DNA of 64,000 bases. It comes from Stratiolaelaps scimitus. Its lineage: Eukaryota; Arthropoda; Arachnida; Mesostigmata; Laelapidae. Each line of letters begins with the position of its first letter. Position 1 is the stretch's first letter. The notes beneath the pieces are model-generated. The model saw nothing but the letters and a program-made list of their open reading frames with translations, was not told the DNA's origin and searched no databases. Both the position numbers and the translations under genes were made by a program. The stretch is taken from positions 2,988,501 through 3,052,500 of the forward strand of contig JABWDB010000017.1 of NCBI GenBank assembly GCA_019614645.1, read 5' to 3'. Positions 23,176 through 35,300 of this stretch are shown one piece after another.

Positions 23176-23449
23176 GAGTATTCTCGCCCTGCCCGCGAAA
23201 AAAATGGGCGAGGAGACGCCGCTGAGGGAAGGGTCGAAGCTGCCGCCCCTCGCAGCGCGGACAGGGCCCTTCCAAAACCAAAACAACACGATGAAGGTAC
23301 CGCGCGTTCAAGAGTATGCCTTGTCGACACTGCGGTAGGAGAGGGCGCAGCTCGCGCTGGAGAGGGGAGCCCGGCAGCGTTTGAACATTCGGACAGGCGT
23401 GCCAGAGATGGGGACGCGATGGTTTCCTCCAGAGTATCTGTGGTGTAAC
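23176..23449 (-). CDS. Candidate internal exon, Ser/Ala/Pro-rich
   Basis: A 274-nt minus-strand segment lies between an acceptor (GATCACTCCGCAG) and the full-consensus donor ACTC|GTGAGT. The in-frame stop after the exon is formed by the donor. The frame reads 91 codons, starting YTTDTLEETIASPSLARLSE and becoming Ser/Ala/Pro/Arg-rich, typical of a disordered region. A second minus-strand frame over the same bases is open for 135 codons and is Arg/Cys/His-rich, so the choice rests on composition and on the donor-stop coincidence. No domain is recognised. Confidence 0.27.
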
Positions 23450-23589
23450 CTGCGGAGTGATCACATACCGACGGGTAAACAGTAGAGCAGCGTATGCGAA
23501 TGTCGGAATTTGTCGAGTTTTCTACATACAAAACCAACGACCAATATTCTTGCAGAATATTCCTACAAGATTTAGACTTCATCGAACTA

Positions 23590-26070
23590 CCTTAGAGGCA
23601 TTGCGTTTGACAGGAAAACGCCTAAGTTCTAACCCTTCGAACTCTTCTAACATTGGAAAATCACCTGGCCAGTCGGTCCACTGCATTTGCATGAACAATG
23701 ATATAACCTCGCGTTTGATCCAAATTGATTCATACACTTCGTACTTACATTTCTATTAAATAATCAGAAATCGCTAGCATTTGAAATAATCCATAAGACG
23801 ACACTTCCATTTCGCTATTATTTTTACGAGAACCTAAGCGTTGTGATAACACTGCAATTCCGTTAATAAACCAAGCCTTGTATTGTATTGTACAATAAGC
23901 TGAAAGTGACGGCCGATCAACTGCCCTTGCTGCAGCTATCCACCTGACCTCCGTCCGCAATGGGTATTCTACAAAGGCGGAATGTCTATCGCTATCCCCG
24001 TATCTGAATCATTCACGCAGACGCAAGTGTGCATACACGATGATTCCCAGACCCTTTATTTTCTGCAAAAGTCAGACTGAGTAGAACCGAAATCTGAGAA
24101 CGAGCTAGTGACGGAGAGCTCGAGTACACGCTGTGAATGTTGAATGAGTGACGAATACACTTCTCGGCGTTCGTTGTGTAGAAAGTCGACACTCGAGACG
24201 GTGAACGATCGACATCCAGAGGTCGGATTGAGACAGGATTCGTCGGTCGTGAGTTTCTCGGATCTGATTTCTTAGCTCTTACATCATTGATACGCGCATT
24301 GTTCACTCGCTATACAACTCGTTTAGGGATTGCTTACAGCACCGTGTAGCTTTCCCGAAAAGGCTCGATTACGTCCGTCTGCACCTGAAGTGTTTAGAGA
24401 GCTAGAACGCATTTAGTTTCGGCTGTTGTGGGGACGGCAGTTGGACGATGGCTCGAATTATCTCATTGTTTTAGAAACTCAATCGATTATTTCGTTATTT
24501 TAGAAGTTCAGCCAACAGAGGATTCAATGTTCATCAACCTGTCTCGAAAGGCATACCGCCCGAAATAACGCGTGTATGGGGGCTAGATTTGTCAACGTTT
24601 AACTCAGCACTAGAAGGGCAAACTTAGATAGCATATTTCATAAATACGATAAGCAATATCTACCACTGAATCAGATCAGCCTTCAGGTAATACAAGGAAA
24701 ATGAGCAATCTTGCCCGTCGAGCTTCTCGAAAGGCATACGCAACATGCAGTGACTATATATATATATATATTTCCGATGAGATCTTTTACTTTTGTGGAA
24801 TGTCACCACAGACACTATTTGACGTCCCAAATAGAATAAGGACGTTCTTTCAAACACTGAACACAGCGCAATATTTCCACTGCTCAAGCGTTCTCTTCCT
24901 TGTCCAATGCTCTTATCCAAACCTACAACACATCCTTATGCTTCGTGGCTATCTTTTTTCATCGTTGCTTTGCTTACCCGCTGATTCCGTACTTGGAAAA
25001 CAGAGGATTTGTGTTTTTTTTTCTCTCTCTCCGTCATATAGTCATAGATAGTTATAACAGCAATCGCTTTCACTAGAAATCAGCTCCGAGAAATGGTAGT
25101 GGTAGCAGAAACAGTAGTGGTTAGTGATCGAGGTAGTCGTATAACAGCAGATGGCCTTGATCATCTCTGCCGGTCCCTGCTGCGGCGGCGTTGGATTGCG
25201 GCAGCATCGTCTTGAGTGCGCCATAACCCATCTCATATTGGCTTCTACTTGTTCTGGCCGCTCGGGTGAGGCCAGAGCAAGCGGAGCGCAACTAAATGCG
25301 GACAGTGAACGCGCGAATGGGGAGGATATAGAGGGCGAATACAGTCGCCGCCCTGCTTTGGCGCGTTCTATCAATAACAGTGATCTCGTTCTGGTTAAGT
25401 AAATAATTGAGATCTTCCTCTTATGATTACGCGCGCGAGCGCTAACCCGAAGGAGGGATCGGGTCCGGTCGTTCGGACTCGAACGAACGGCCAGAGTCAT
25501 CAACCGGGTGTCAGAGAAAAAAAGTCGAGGCCATATCTCTTGACGGCAACCACCACCACTACGCTGTTCGCTATTAATATCTAGGCGACATATGATATTG
25601 TACATGCATATAGAATCCGACTTGACCCGGCGCATTCCGACGACCGAATGATCACAATTTTCCCGGCTGGATTGTTGACAGTTCACTCAGGGCAGCGAGG
25701 ACCGACAGAAGGCAACGCTTTTACGACGCGGTTTTTCTCATTTATTTTTTTGCAGTTTTTTGCTCATCTTGCCTCAGATTGACTAGATTTCATTTAATCT
25801 CGCCTAATGGATCATATTTTGTTGTTCTGGCTGTCTTTCGATTGCTACAGGATGAGAAAAAGATCCCCTAAAGTTAAGCAGTATGAATGGACTGATTGCT
25901 GTATATTTCATGTTGATATTTGGATAATGGATAGATATAGCTGATTCAAGCATGTGAATAGCTAGTTAACTATTCTATCTATGACATATATATATATATA
26001 TATATTTGTTTTTTCCAATATATAATAAGCTATTCTATTAAGGTCGCATTAATAGAAATAGTATATTCCT
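23590..26070. other. Mostly AT-rich spacer with one GC-richer island
   Basis: (AT)n runs occur at about 24755-24771 and 25986-26005. Between 25.15 and 25.69 kb the sequence is GC-richer and a 214-codon minus-strand frame is open, opposed by an 83-codon plus-strand frame. The residues are low-information (His, Tyr, Arg, Ser) and I do not support a gene. Confidence 0.45.
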
Positions 26071-26072
26071 CT

Positions 26073-26125
26073 ATGAATAGTTGTGATGAACTGTACTATT
26101 CTTACAGTTCATCACAACTATTCAT
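26073..26125. repeat. Perfect 23-bp inverted repeat (hairpin, 7-nt loop)
   Basis: The arms at 26073-26095 and 26103-26125 are exactly complementary, with the loop CTATTCT. The stem begins ATGAATAGTTGTGATGAACT. There are no mismatches or bulges, unlike typical animal miRNA precursors, whose stems are longer and imperfect. The hairpin abuts an interrupted AT tract at 26164-26210. It may be a snap-back duplication, a young foldback remnant, or a cruciform-forming site. No known RNA family is recognised. Confidence 0.95.
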
Positions 26126-26163
26126 GGACGAATGGCACCCGGCTTGCTGCAACATGTGTACTG

Positions 26164-26168
26164 TATAT

Positions 26169-26199
<31 letters not shown>

Positions 26200-26210
26200 A
26201 ATATATATAT
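26164..26210. repeat. Interrupted (AT)n microsatellite, 47 bp
   Basis: Three AT blocks are separated by AAA interruptions at regular spacing. Confidence 0.96.
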
Positions 26211-26499
26211 GTTAAAAAATTCACCCAAATAAAGGCGAAATGCGATCGATTTGTCAGGTAGCTGCCATTATAAAGAACCAACCAGTAGTAACCTGCCAAG
26301 TTCAAGATATCGTAGAATTGAAGTGATTTGATATCCTACTAATAGTGTCAAGCAGGGGGTAAATTGGGCCTCTGGTCCCTGACGAATACAATTAGTTGTC
26401 GTCGAGTTGAGGTCCGTCTTTTCGCATCAACAGGAACGAAAAGAAAGATGACTATAACATCTGGCATAGGTCACTCAGGTCGCCGACCGCGCTAGATAA

Positions 26500-27560
26500 A
26501 AAAACAATGTGTGTGCGTCCTTGCCTTCTTGGTTGTCTATAGTCTTTTCTCGTAGATTATGGCACCCCGTTCATTGCAATTATAGCTCTCCCGATGCCTC
26601 GTTTGGGTCGGCCGATTGTGGTTGGCTCTGTCTGAGCAACCCAGCCACAACCAGAGGAGGTTTAGCAGTAAGCACTCGTCGTTTGCTTGTTCTGTGCCTC
26701 GATCCTGGCTCGATTCTCAGCGTCTTGGTGGCTCGCTCCAGGCCCTCCGCCCATGTAGGCGACTGTGGCACGCGAACATCGCTAACCAAAGAACCAGAAG
26801 AAGATGACAGAGGAGAAATAGAACGAACTGAATTGAAACCACAAAACGATGTTTATAGGTACCCGTGTATGTACTTGACTGGTAGACAGTGGATAGCGTC
26901 GAGTAATGCTCCGCCTCTCTCCCTCTCTCTCGAGCTCCCTTCTCAAGCAATTGTTGGCTGCTTGATATAGCACTGCTGCTGTTGATCTGTTCAAACGGTC
27001 TCGTACAAGAGGAATCGAGAAGGAACGAACTGTCGTGTGTGCGTGTCCGTGACTTAGCAGGCTTGCATGGACCTGCTGCGAGCTGGCCGCAGCGTCGACA
27101 CGAAGGACAGAATAGCGTCTCGAGGGTCAACTCAAACAGACGGAGCCTATGCGGGGGTCGAAGAAGACAAGTTGAATTTGGCGGAGCAGAGCTGAAAGAG
27201 CCTCCGTCCCTGACAGACAGGCACCGACACCGACTCAGATCTCCCGGTCCCGCGGCATGGTCGGCCGCCTCCGACGGCCAATCATGCAGAGCACGCAGTC
27301 GCCGGCTGTTGTCAGGTGATTGACTGTCACAAGGTTTCGTTATTTCGGGCGCGCCAGCGCCTCTCGCTGGCCGCTAGCGACGGCGGTAATGGCGCTAGTG
27401 GTCGGCCCGCTGTCTTTTACCAGTCATTGCTGCCATTGTTGTCGCCGTCGACGTTGCTGCTGGCGTCCTTTTGTCATCGACTCGTAGAGAACGGGTGGGG
27501 GAAATGAAGCTAAGCGATGAAAAGAACGAAGGAAAGAAGAAAAGCCCACAAGGCGGCTAG
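26500..27560. other. GC-rich block with overlapping frames and splice-like sites
   Basis: Plus-strand frames at 26509-26970 and 26982-27323 and a minus-strand frame at 27130-26717 overlap. Candidate signals: a donor TTTATAG|GTACCC at about 26859, preceded by an acidic-basic segment (LTKEPEEDDRGEIERTELK), and a donor GTTGTCAG|GTGATT at 27315. The minus-strand frame contains a hydrophobic stretch (FVLFLLCHLLLVLWLAMFA) that could be a membrane span. These readings exclude one another. The block may be exonic, but I cannot choose a strand. Confidence 0.3.
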
Positions 27561-27599
27561 GCACTAACTAGACACGAGCGGAGGTACTCGTCATTGTCG

Positions 27600-29140
27600 T
27601 TCGACGCCGCAAAATGACGAACAGGTGAGCACGGGATCGGCAAAGCGGAAGAGCAGCGCGTATCGAGACAGGTAGAATCTTGAACGGAGTTTGTGTGTAG
27701 GGTGCCACAAGGCGGCGGGGGCAGACTCCAGAATCGTGAATGTCGTCGCGTCAATGTTATTCATCTTGCATCTTAGTGTGGGCTGGCGTTACAGTGTTTG
27801 TCGTTGTTGTGGTCCCTGCTGTGGTTTCGAGATATTGTCTTTGGTAGTTTTGTCGCTGGGTAGTGGCGATGGGCGAAAAGGGGAAACGTTCATTCGTTGT
27901 GTTCATTATTCATTTCTGTATCAATAAATAGAACGATGATGGACAACACGAAAACGAACGGTAATGTAGCAAAAGTGTTAGGTTGAGTGGTAAGAAATGA
28001 TCGCCATCTTTGAAGTTGTGTAGTTTTAACTTAAGCATCGCAAAAGTTGCAGTTCGGTTAATTCAAACCACAATTTGAATTGAATTGAAATTCACTAACA
28101 CAAAAAGCTAAATGGGTTTCGAACTTGAGGAGCTTTTTTACGAATCAATTCCGAAGCAGACCAACTGCTAAGCAACAACAGTAATCGTTAGATGTTGCAA
28201 TAATATTTGGTCGATACACAAGTATATATATATACAGAGAGTAAATGAGACTAGTATTGAGGATACTGTCCTGAAAAATTTACTCGTGCTGATTTCCTGC
28301 GTTGCGTGAACAATCAACACCTTGATATTTCGAATTGACGTTTATACACAAAAACGTGTGCTTCGAGTTTATTAACGTGGTGTAATCCAAACCCCAGAAC
28401 AAGTCGATCATAACTTCCTAAGCAGTTTCTGTCAGAGATGCTGAAATATTCTATGGAAGACACTTATAATTGAGTGCGTCTTGATCGAAAAATGAAGTGT
28501 TCTTTCACAGAAAGATATATATATATATATCTTATCATATCAACATAATATTAACGCAAGGTTGGGGGACAACTTCAACGCATTACACTGCAATCTCCTA
28601 CGCTCACACCCAACTTGGCATACAAAATATAATATTTCGTCGCCCAACTAGAAAAGTATATTTTCCCAACCGAAGCTGTATGTTCCCTGTGTTGCCATTC
28701 TAAGCCTTCCCCTCCTCCTAACATATACCGAAAATAATGATGCACACACCCCCTATAAGGCACAAAAATGCTATCATCGTGTGTGTATAGCCAGTCGACA
28801 TATAGAAAATCACATGGAATATATGTCTGTTAATCTGCGTACACGTCTCGCATTGCCGACTCTCAACCAAAGGGAAAACTATTTCCAATGCCGGCCATCT
28901 TCACCAGCCAAGATCGACATTGGATGTGATTCAAAATTAGACATCTAAAAGGCATTTTCCAGCCGTTTCCAACATCCCCTCTGCGCTGGTAGGCAAAGTC
29001 ATCGCATCGATTCGATGATTATTCGACAGTCGGCACGAGACCCAAACTCCTCTCGGAGTCGCTGGGAGCAACGAAACGCTGAACGCGTTTGCAATCGCCA
29101 GCTATTCTTAGGAACACAGAGGCGTCGGCCGCCGGCGGGC
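27600..29140. other. No supported gene
   Basis: AT-rich spacer with an (AT)n run at 28515-28530. Only short open frames occur. Confidence 0.55.
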
Positions 29141-29141
29141 A

Positions 29142-29181
29142 TTTAAATCAGGCGAGGGCTGCCACGCCGAGATTCAGTCCA
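29142..29181 (+). promoter_or_regulatory. Core promoter: TATA-like box plus arthropod-type initiator
   Basis: TTTAAA (29143-29148, in CATTTAAATC) lies 29 to 34 bp upstream of the A of TTCAGTC (29175-29180, predicted start at 29177). TCAGT is the classic arthropod initiator core, and the spacing to the TATA element is what RNA polymerase II core promoters use. Downstream, AAACGTG at about +23 to +29 resembles a downstream promoter or bridge element. The flank is GC-rich (GTCGGCCGCCGGCGGG just upstream). This is the only place in the window where I see such a combination at correct spacing. It drives rightward, toward the frame at 29450. Confidence 0.45.
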
Positions 29182-29449
29182 TTAGAAGCACGATTGGAAA
29201 CGTGTGCCTGTGTGAGGAGAGCGAGAGAAATAGCGAGAGCGTGAGGGAGTGAGTAGGGCGACCAGGACAGTTGTGAGGTTGTTTGCGCAAGTGGCCCCCC
29301 AAAGCAAATTACCATAACGAGCAGGCGAAGAATTTAGGCCTTTGTTTGTTGAACAAGCAACGACTTCCGACGACGACGTCGTCGCAGGCGTTTCAATAAC
29401 GAGCTTCTAACTGGATCTAACTTAACTAGAAGATAACAATCCATTATGA

Positions 29450-29689
29450 GTTGATGAGGAGCGCTCCGGCGACGCGACGAATGAAGTCCCGATTGTGTGC
29501 AAGGAGACTACGGATGACGATGTCTATGTGGCCATTACCACGGTTAACTGTGCTTACTTTTTGGTGGTGGAGGCGATCTTTGTCCATAGTGAGTCAGCTC
29601 TAGTTGGATTGTGTGTCCGTTTAAAATGGTCGTTTACCCGCAAATATCCGCCGGAGTATGAAATAACACAAGCACAAAAGTGGAACTAG
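29450..29689 (+). CDS. Coding-like frame downstream of the 29.18-kb promoter
   Basis: The frame opens directly after a TGA at 29447-29449 and reads 79 codons to TAG. In its first ~50 codons about half begin with G (hand count), the strongest such bias in the window. It reads VDEERSGDATNEVP, then an acidic run (ETTDDDVYV), then a hydrophobic stretch. It has no in-frame ATG at the start. An overlapping frame does start at ATG 29482 and reads a basic, Trp-rich 40-mer. A donor (CCATA|GTGAGT) at about 29589 could end the exon, and a strong acceptor (TTTCCCTAG) follows at 29734. The 5' leader contains a short uORF (ATG AGT TGA). It is either a first coding exon in one of two frames or leader sequence. 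Confidence 0.28.
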   Translation, partial: VDEERSGDATNEVPIVCKETTDDDVYVAITTVNCAYFLVVEAIFVHSESALVGLCVRLKWSFTRKYPPEYEITQAQKWN

Positions 29690-29734
29690 GCATGTTTAGT
29701 TTGATACTTCCATAAAGTTTCCATATTTCCCTAG

Positions 29735-29758
29735 GTGCAGCCCTAATGTGATTAACAT
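29735..29758 (+). other. Microexon-like segment, 24 nt
   Basis: GTGCAGCCC...AACAT lies between a pyrimidine-rich acceptor (TTTCCATATTTCCCTAG) and the donor ACAT|GTGAGT. It would follow the exon candidate at 29.45-29.59 kb. In the phases offered by both upstream frames it meets a stop codon, so if real it would be terminal or non-coding. Confidence 0.15.
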
Positions 29759-29808
29759 GTGAGTACTCAAGTTAAAAGTAACAGCTGATTAAAGCAGCTA
29801 AGCTAAAA

Positions 29809-29851
29809 GAAACAGCAACAACAACAACAGAACAAAAACAACAACAAGTTA
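29809..29851 (+). repeat. AAC/CAACAA-rich tract
   Basis: Repeated AACAGCAACAACAACAACAG-type units with AAAAAC interruptions. It is not in a supported coding frame. Confidence 0.85.
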
Positions 29852-30316
29852 CTCTGGAAAACATACTCTTTGATTAGTCCCCGTAGAACTGCGTCATCCA
29901 CGTTCAAATACCCCGTACATTTGTATCATACATGTTAGACATGAATCAAGGAGGTAGCATGACACCTGCACGTAAAGCCGTAGTCTCTCTTTTTGAGAGG
30001 AGGAAATTTTCTTCAAACGCACGGACATCATCAGAGACATTCAAATTTCTGTTAAAGTGGGCAGATCCAGTGCAGGATTGACGTGGATGTCAAAACTGTT
30101 CTCTGTGCTAAAACCATCCTCTGATGAAAGTCCATTTCTCCCCTAGAGTCCGTAAGCTGCAAAATCATAGTTTGACACGGGGTACCTGACGGTTTGGGGA
30201 TCAGAGTGGTACTATGCCGGTGGTTATGCTCAATGAAATTGATGCTGGGGCTGATTTTCCAATGCCAGTATCGCCAACATAGATGAGGTCGAGAGTATGT
30301 TCTTCCTAGTGGCATC

Positions 30317-32300
30317 ATGATGGCAGTTCAGCAGACAGGAGTTCCAGCCGCTTCACGGGACGCTTACCATTTTGCTGTCGCCGTGGCAGTCAGTTGCAGT
30401 CTCTATGCGCTATTGGCATCTCCCTCATTCAGCGATTCTCCCCAACTCGCTCCCCTGTGGCTAACTTCGTCGTGCTTTTCCTCGTTTTCTCGCGGAAACG
30501 CTACGACAGGGACGGCGCTCGCCTCGCCTCCCTTTGCAGTAGTAGTAGTAGTAATAGTAGTGGCCGTCGTCGTCGTCGTCGCAGTAATAAAGCAATGCGA
30601 CTCATCATCATCGCTGTCAGTTCTTCCTACAGAGCCTGTCTCTTCCTGGGGGCTATATCCTTCGGGCGTCTCGATGTGCCTCGTCGATGAGGCGGCAGCT
30701 TTGCCGATGAGGCTACGGATGCAGTTCCGGCTCCATTTCCGGCGGCCCAAGCAAGTCAAGAGGAGTCGGCTAGCTGCTCGCGCACTAGACTGCAAGCGTC
30801 CCCGACCCGACCCACTCGGCGATCTCGACGATCGGAACGAGATGAAGGGGTGGGGGCTGAGAAAACCTTGGGTGGTGAAAGTAGCACCGGGTACAGCGGG
30901 CAAAGTCTGTGCGTGCTGTCGATTCGGCGGGATATCGTCGCGCACCCTGTGAGTGACTGGAGGCGCAGCCTTGGTGTCGTCCTTTTCGTCATACACAGAA
31001 AAGCCTTCGCATGCGTCATGGTGGCATTTACTGGCGGCGGCGGCGACGGCGGGGTGTGTGGCTAGGCTCCAATAGCCCGTGCGACCAGCGTTCTTCGACC
31101 ACACACTCACCTAGCGTGGCATGCCTCGGTGCGATGTCGCTCTTGAGGAGGCTTGAGGAAGAGGAAGCGTCGAAGGAGCTAGTGGAAATGCAGATGCGTC
31201 CAACAAGAAGAGGGGAAAGAAACGGTCACAGCAGAAGCAGCAGTAACGAAAGTAGCGTCTTTACTGATGATAAGGTCTAAACTGCGGACTGGTCAGCGCG
31301 ATACATCGCGGAGATCCCTCTCCTGCAAGGTGCATAGACCATATCATGTACAACGCATCAGGACGGCAAAGGCAATTTGGGAAGTGTGGGAGTCTGTGAG
31401 TGTTTGTGTGCACTTTTGTGGCACGAGTTCTTTTTTTGGGGGAATGCTGACTCGTTGCAAAGGGTGGACTTCTTTGCGTAATGCCTCTGCCTACCATCTA
31501 TGAGTGTACATCTGATATCATCTATGGCAGAGTATGCTATCCCCCTATGCGGATACGTGGAGAATTACGACCGAGTATTCGGTACGCTGGCGGTGTATGT
31601 TATGTGTCACCATGGCGGCGGTGGTGGTCCATATTGCGCGCGAGGGCGCAGCTGGTGACAACAAAGACCCAGTTCCGACGGTGAGGATAACGACGAGGTT
31701 GAAGCGTGGGCGATGCTCTTATGGAGAGGAAGGGCGACCACTAGAATCCTCCCCTGGTACATACGCGAACTGAGCGCAAAAACCCCACGGATCACATAAG
31801 GAAACAGCAACGACATTCGCTCTGCGGGAACGTCGTCGTTGGCCACCTCCACCTTCGCTGGCCATGGCAGCTCTCTTCTTCGTTCCTGGATATGAATGAG
31901 GAGCTACCACCGGAGTTGCCCTGTTGGAGTTGGTCGGTCGGCATCGCGACATACTCGTATACATACATGCATACATGCACAGATACATAGCTACACAAGA
32001 GCTGACAGACCACGCTACACGAATGACGCGTAGCACGTTTCAGGCAGGAACGTAGTCACGGCAGGAAAAAAGACGGACGGACGGACGGACGTACTCGTCT
32101 GCACGGGCTCTTCAGCCCTTAGCCACCCAGTAGATCTCCTTGCCTGTCGCGTCATTACCATGAGCTGCGTGTGTTCCGGAACGGATGACCGTTGCAAGGC
32201 AGGATTGGACCGGGCAGCAAGCAGTAGGCTAGCGGTCGCCTAGCTGAGCCTGGTACCTAGTCGGGTGAGACGGGTGACTGTGGAGGAGAAAGATCGAGAG
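30317..32300. other. GC-rich block with long opposed frames and triplet repeats
   Basis: A 211-codon plus-strand frame (30317-30952) and a 235-codon minus-strand frame (31110-30403) overlap almost completely. Both cross an AGT/CGT triplet tract (30538-30590), which reads as poly-Val or poly-Thr and inflates both. The minus-strand reading has a basic stretch then an acidic patch (RTDSDDDESHCFI) and is slightly more protein-like. A plus-strand segment at 31134-31280 (MSLLRRLEEEEASKELVEMQ) ends next to AAG|GTCTAA and is also plausible. A (GGAC)n tract at 32072-32090 and a (GA)n run at about 32298-32314 close the block. This may be an exon cluster or a regulatory island; I cannot assign the strand. 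Confidence 0.3.
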
Positions 32301-32399
32301 AGAGAGAGAGAGGGAGGGAGAGACTGAAAGTGAGTCCTGCACACCACAGTACACTATAGAACATCACAAGGAAGATTGGAAGTTTTCGGTCGATTGCTC

Positions 32400-35300
32400 A
32401 CGGCTGCAGGACAAGGCTAAAGAGTGAGAGCCTGCTCGGCCACCGGTGCACAGAGGCAGAGCGGATGATCGACAGAATACCCTGGAAGTGAATGGAAGTA
32501 TTGGAAGGGAGAAAGTTTCTTGTATTATACATGGCCTGGTTGCTATGGCCATAGACCTCAGTACAGTAGAAACACATGCTAGTTTGCACTAGCAGTAGTA
32601 TTACAACATAAAGAATATGGTAATTATCTCTCTCTCTCCCCCTATATATATATATATATATATAAAGATAGGTAGATAGATGGATCTTATTATCATCTTT
32701 TTTATATTATGATATTATTGCTAAACCAAAAAAGTAACAGGCGCAGGATGAGAGCCACATAGGCATTGAAATGACGTACTACTATTATCTAAATCCCAAT
32801 TATTGGACGCCTATCCCACATGGCAGCTCAACCTTGACATGTTCTAATAGTGCTGATGCTGAAATCCGTTAATCTCTTCACGTATGCATGCAATGATATC
32901 TGAAAATGTATATATAATAGTTCATACGGGCGCGTGAATTCGGAATGGATAGTCAGGATGGAAAGGACGCAGGTGCTTATTAGTAGAACTCTAAGCCAAT
33001 TTGCAAATATGTTTCCTTTACTCGCTACACTTTCACGCGGCTTCACAGACGAATCCCAACACTACTATACAATATTCACTTGAAGTGACCGCATCAGGGC
33101 TTGTACATCAACCGTACCTTGCCTAACCCTTAATAATAATAATAATGTTCTGACTTAAACATAAACCAGTAAAACCTGTATTGTTTAAGAAACCGTATGG
33201 CGTATTGCAACGATATCTACACTCGATAGATGCTGTAACATGGTCCTGTTACACGTTGCTTTGTTCCGTCCTGTCGAAATGCGCAGTACGTATTATGTGG
33301 TAAGCTGTAATGTACAGTTTGTGAATGTCATTCTCAACACGGGCCCCATTTCACCTTAACAATATCTCATATACCAAACGACCTTCAAGTGACCTTGGCA
33401 GCAGCTGACGGTCACCGACCGACGCCAGTTGGAATGTCACGGGAGATAGGGAGGGTGTACAGGTTGTGAGCCTGAAAGGACGATTCGACGACCTGCCTTC
33501 GATTCGACATACCACATATACATGTTCTGTATAGCAGACCCATTTGGCGCCGCACACATTTTAATACCTGGACAGAATCGGCGGTGCCAATTACTTCTGA
33601 CTGAGCTTGAACCCTAATGAGATGTGAGCGTGCAGCATTGATTCGCACTGTACAACAATATGATATGTAGTGTATTCTGTGTTCTTATAAATATAATAAT
33701 AACAATAGTAGTAATCAGTAGTAATAACAGAGGAAAATATTAGTAAATATTCTCTACACTGCCGACTGTTATATGTTATTGTGGTGCGTTCCCTCGCGTC
33801 TCTTGGGTTATCCAGGTGATCGATTTTATTCTCTGCACATACTGGGTATGCAGCAGCATTCAGGACAGTCTCCAGCGTTTTCGACCAGTAACCCAGTAGT
33901 TATCTGATCTTTCGCGATGGCATCGGCGTTTATGTTTCGTTATTTGTACGTCGTCGTTTGGGTCTCGATTAGAGTACTGCATGGCGCGCTCTCCGACGTC
34001 TATTTAGAGACAGCATTACTAGTTTGAATTACTATCAATTAATTGAAACACCATTGTTAGATGTCCCTCGTTTAAACGCTGTGGCCGACCAGTTGCCTAA
34101 CTTGGCACAAACTGTTACAGCCACGAATGTCATTGCAATGTAATTAATTTGATTTTGCTTCGAAAGGCGCCTTTGAAATATGTTTCACACATTGGAAGAC
34201 CGACCAATGTATAATAATAATTTCTAATTAAGTATTCTGTATTTCTTCGAACTCTTAATTCTCGTCCCGTCCCGTTCTTCATATGTCTATTCTGGGAGAC
34301 TTTCACACCTAGGCTATCATACCTCAAATTGAAGACGCGGCTTCCTAACCCATCGATGATGACTCAGCATCTCTCCTCTGATCTTATCGACCGATCTGAA
34401 ATGTTTTCCTTCCCTGCGTCAGGCTGCGACACCTACGTTGACAGAGCTCTATTCACTTCTTTCTCGCAAAAAAAATTTCAGCATAACAAAGTGCTCAACG
34501 CGTGCGAGCCCCCTATAAATACCTCCTTCTCGGTGTCAACGCCGCCTCACGCTCGACACGGAAATCTTAGGCCAAGGACAACCTGGTCACCATCCATCTC
34601 TGTCGCACAATGCATGAAGAGCAATTCAGGCTCGCCTGGACAGAAACGTGCGACACGTACCTGGCCCTACGTTGGCATTTACCAAGTCCTTCCGCGAGAA
34701 AATGTCCTACTGCTTTTCCTATTCTGACCTATCGTGGCCTGCATCATCCGCCGGGTAGTCCCGTGCCTCGGGAATTCGTGACCAATGGCCATTACTCATT
34801 TGTAGGCGGTGTTTGCTTTATCTCATGATGACAGTTTCGTCTTTGCTAGTAGTCGCTGCAAGGAGGAGCGTCCCTCGAAGGAGCCACTAGATCACCGCAC
34901 ATGACCCAAGACGCACCAGGCTTTAGCCGCATTAGAAGGACTTTCTGAACAACTTCCTGCAACGACGCGCCCGCTCAATGTATTATATTAGAAAGTGGCT
35001 AAAGGGAAAGGTAGTGGTCAATCTATAATAGCGTAATCGTTTAGCCCTTTGATGCGTTACCGTTATTCTGATCCAGCAAACGAGCGATCCGTGAGTCGAT
35101 GCCGCGGTTGATCAAGGTCCACTTTTTAGGTCGATATAATCACTTTGAACATAATCCTTCTTAACTTGACAGAAATTGTGTGTGTGTGTGTGTGTCTATT
35201 GCGTTACAGCTATAACGGAGCTCCAGTCAGTGGTATAATTGATTTAAAATAACGCTTATTCTGCTAATATCGTTCGATGTGTTGTTGGAATCAGACGTTT

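Noticed and set aside
26073..26125. Calling the 23-bp hairpin a microRNA gene
   Set aside because: The stem is perfect and too short, the loop is 7 nt, and neither arm matches a conserved animal microRNA that I can recall.
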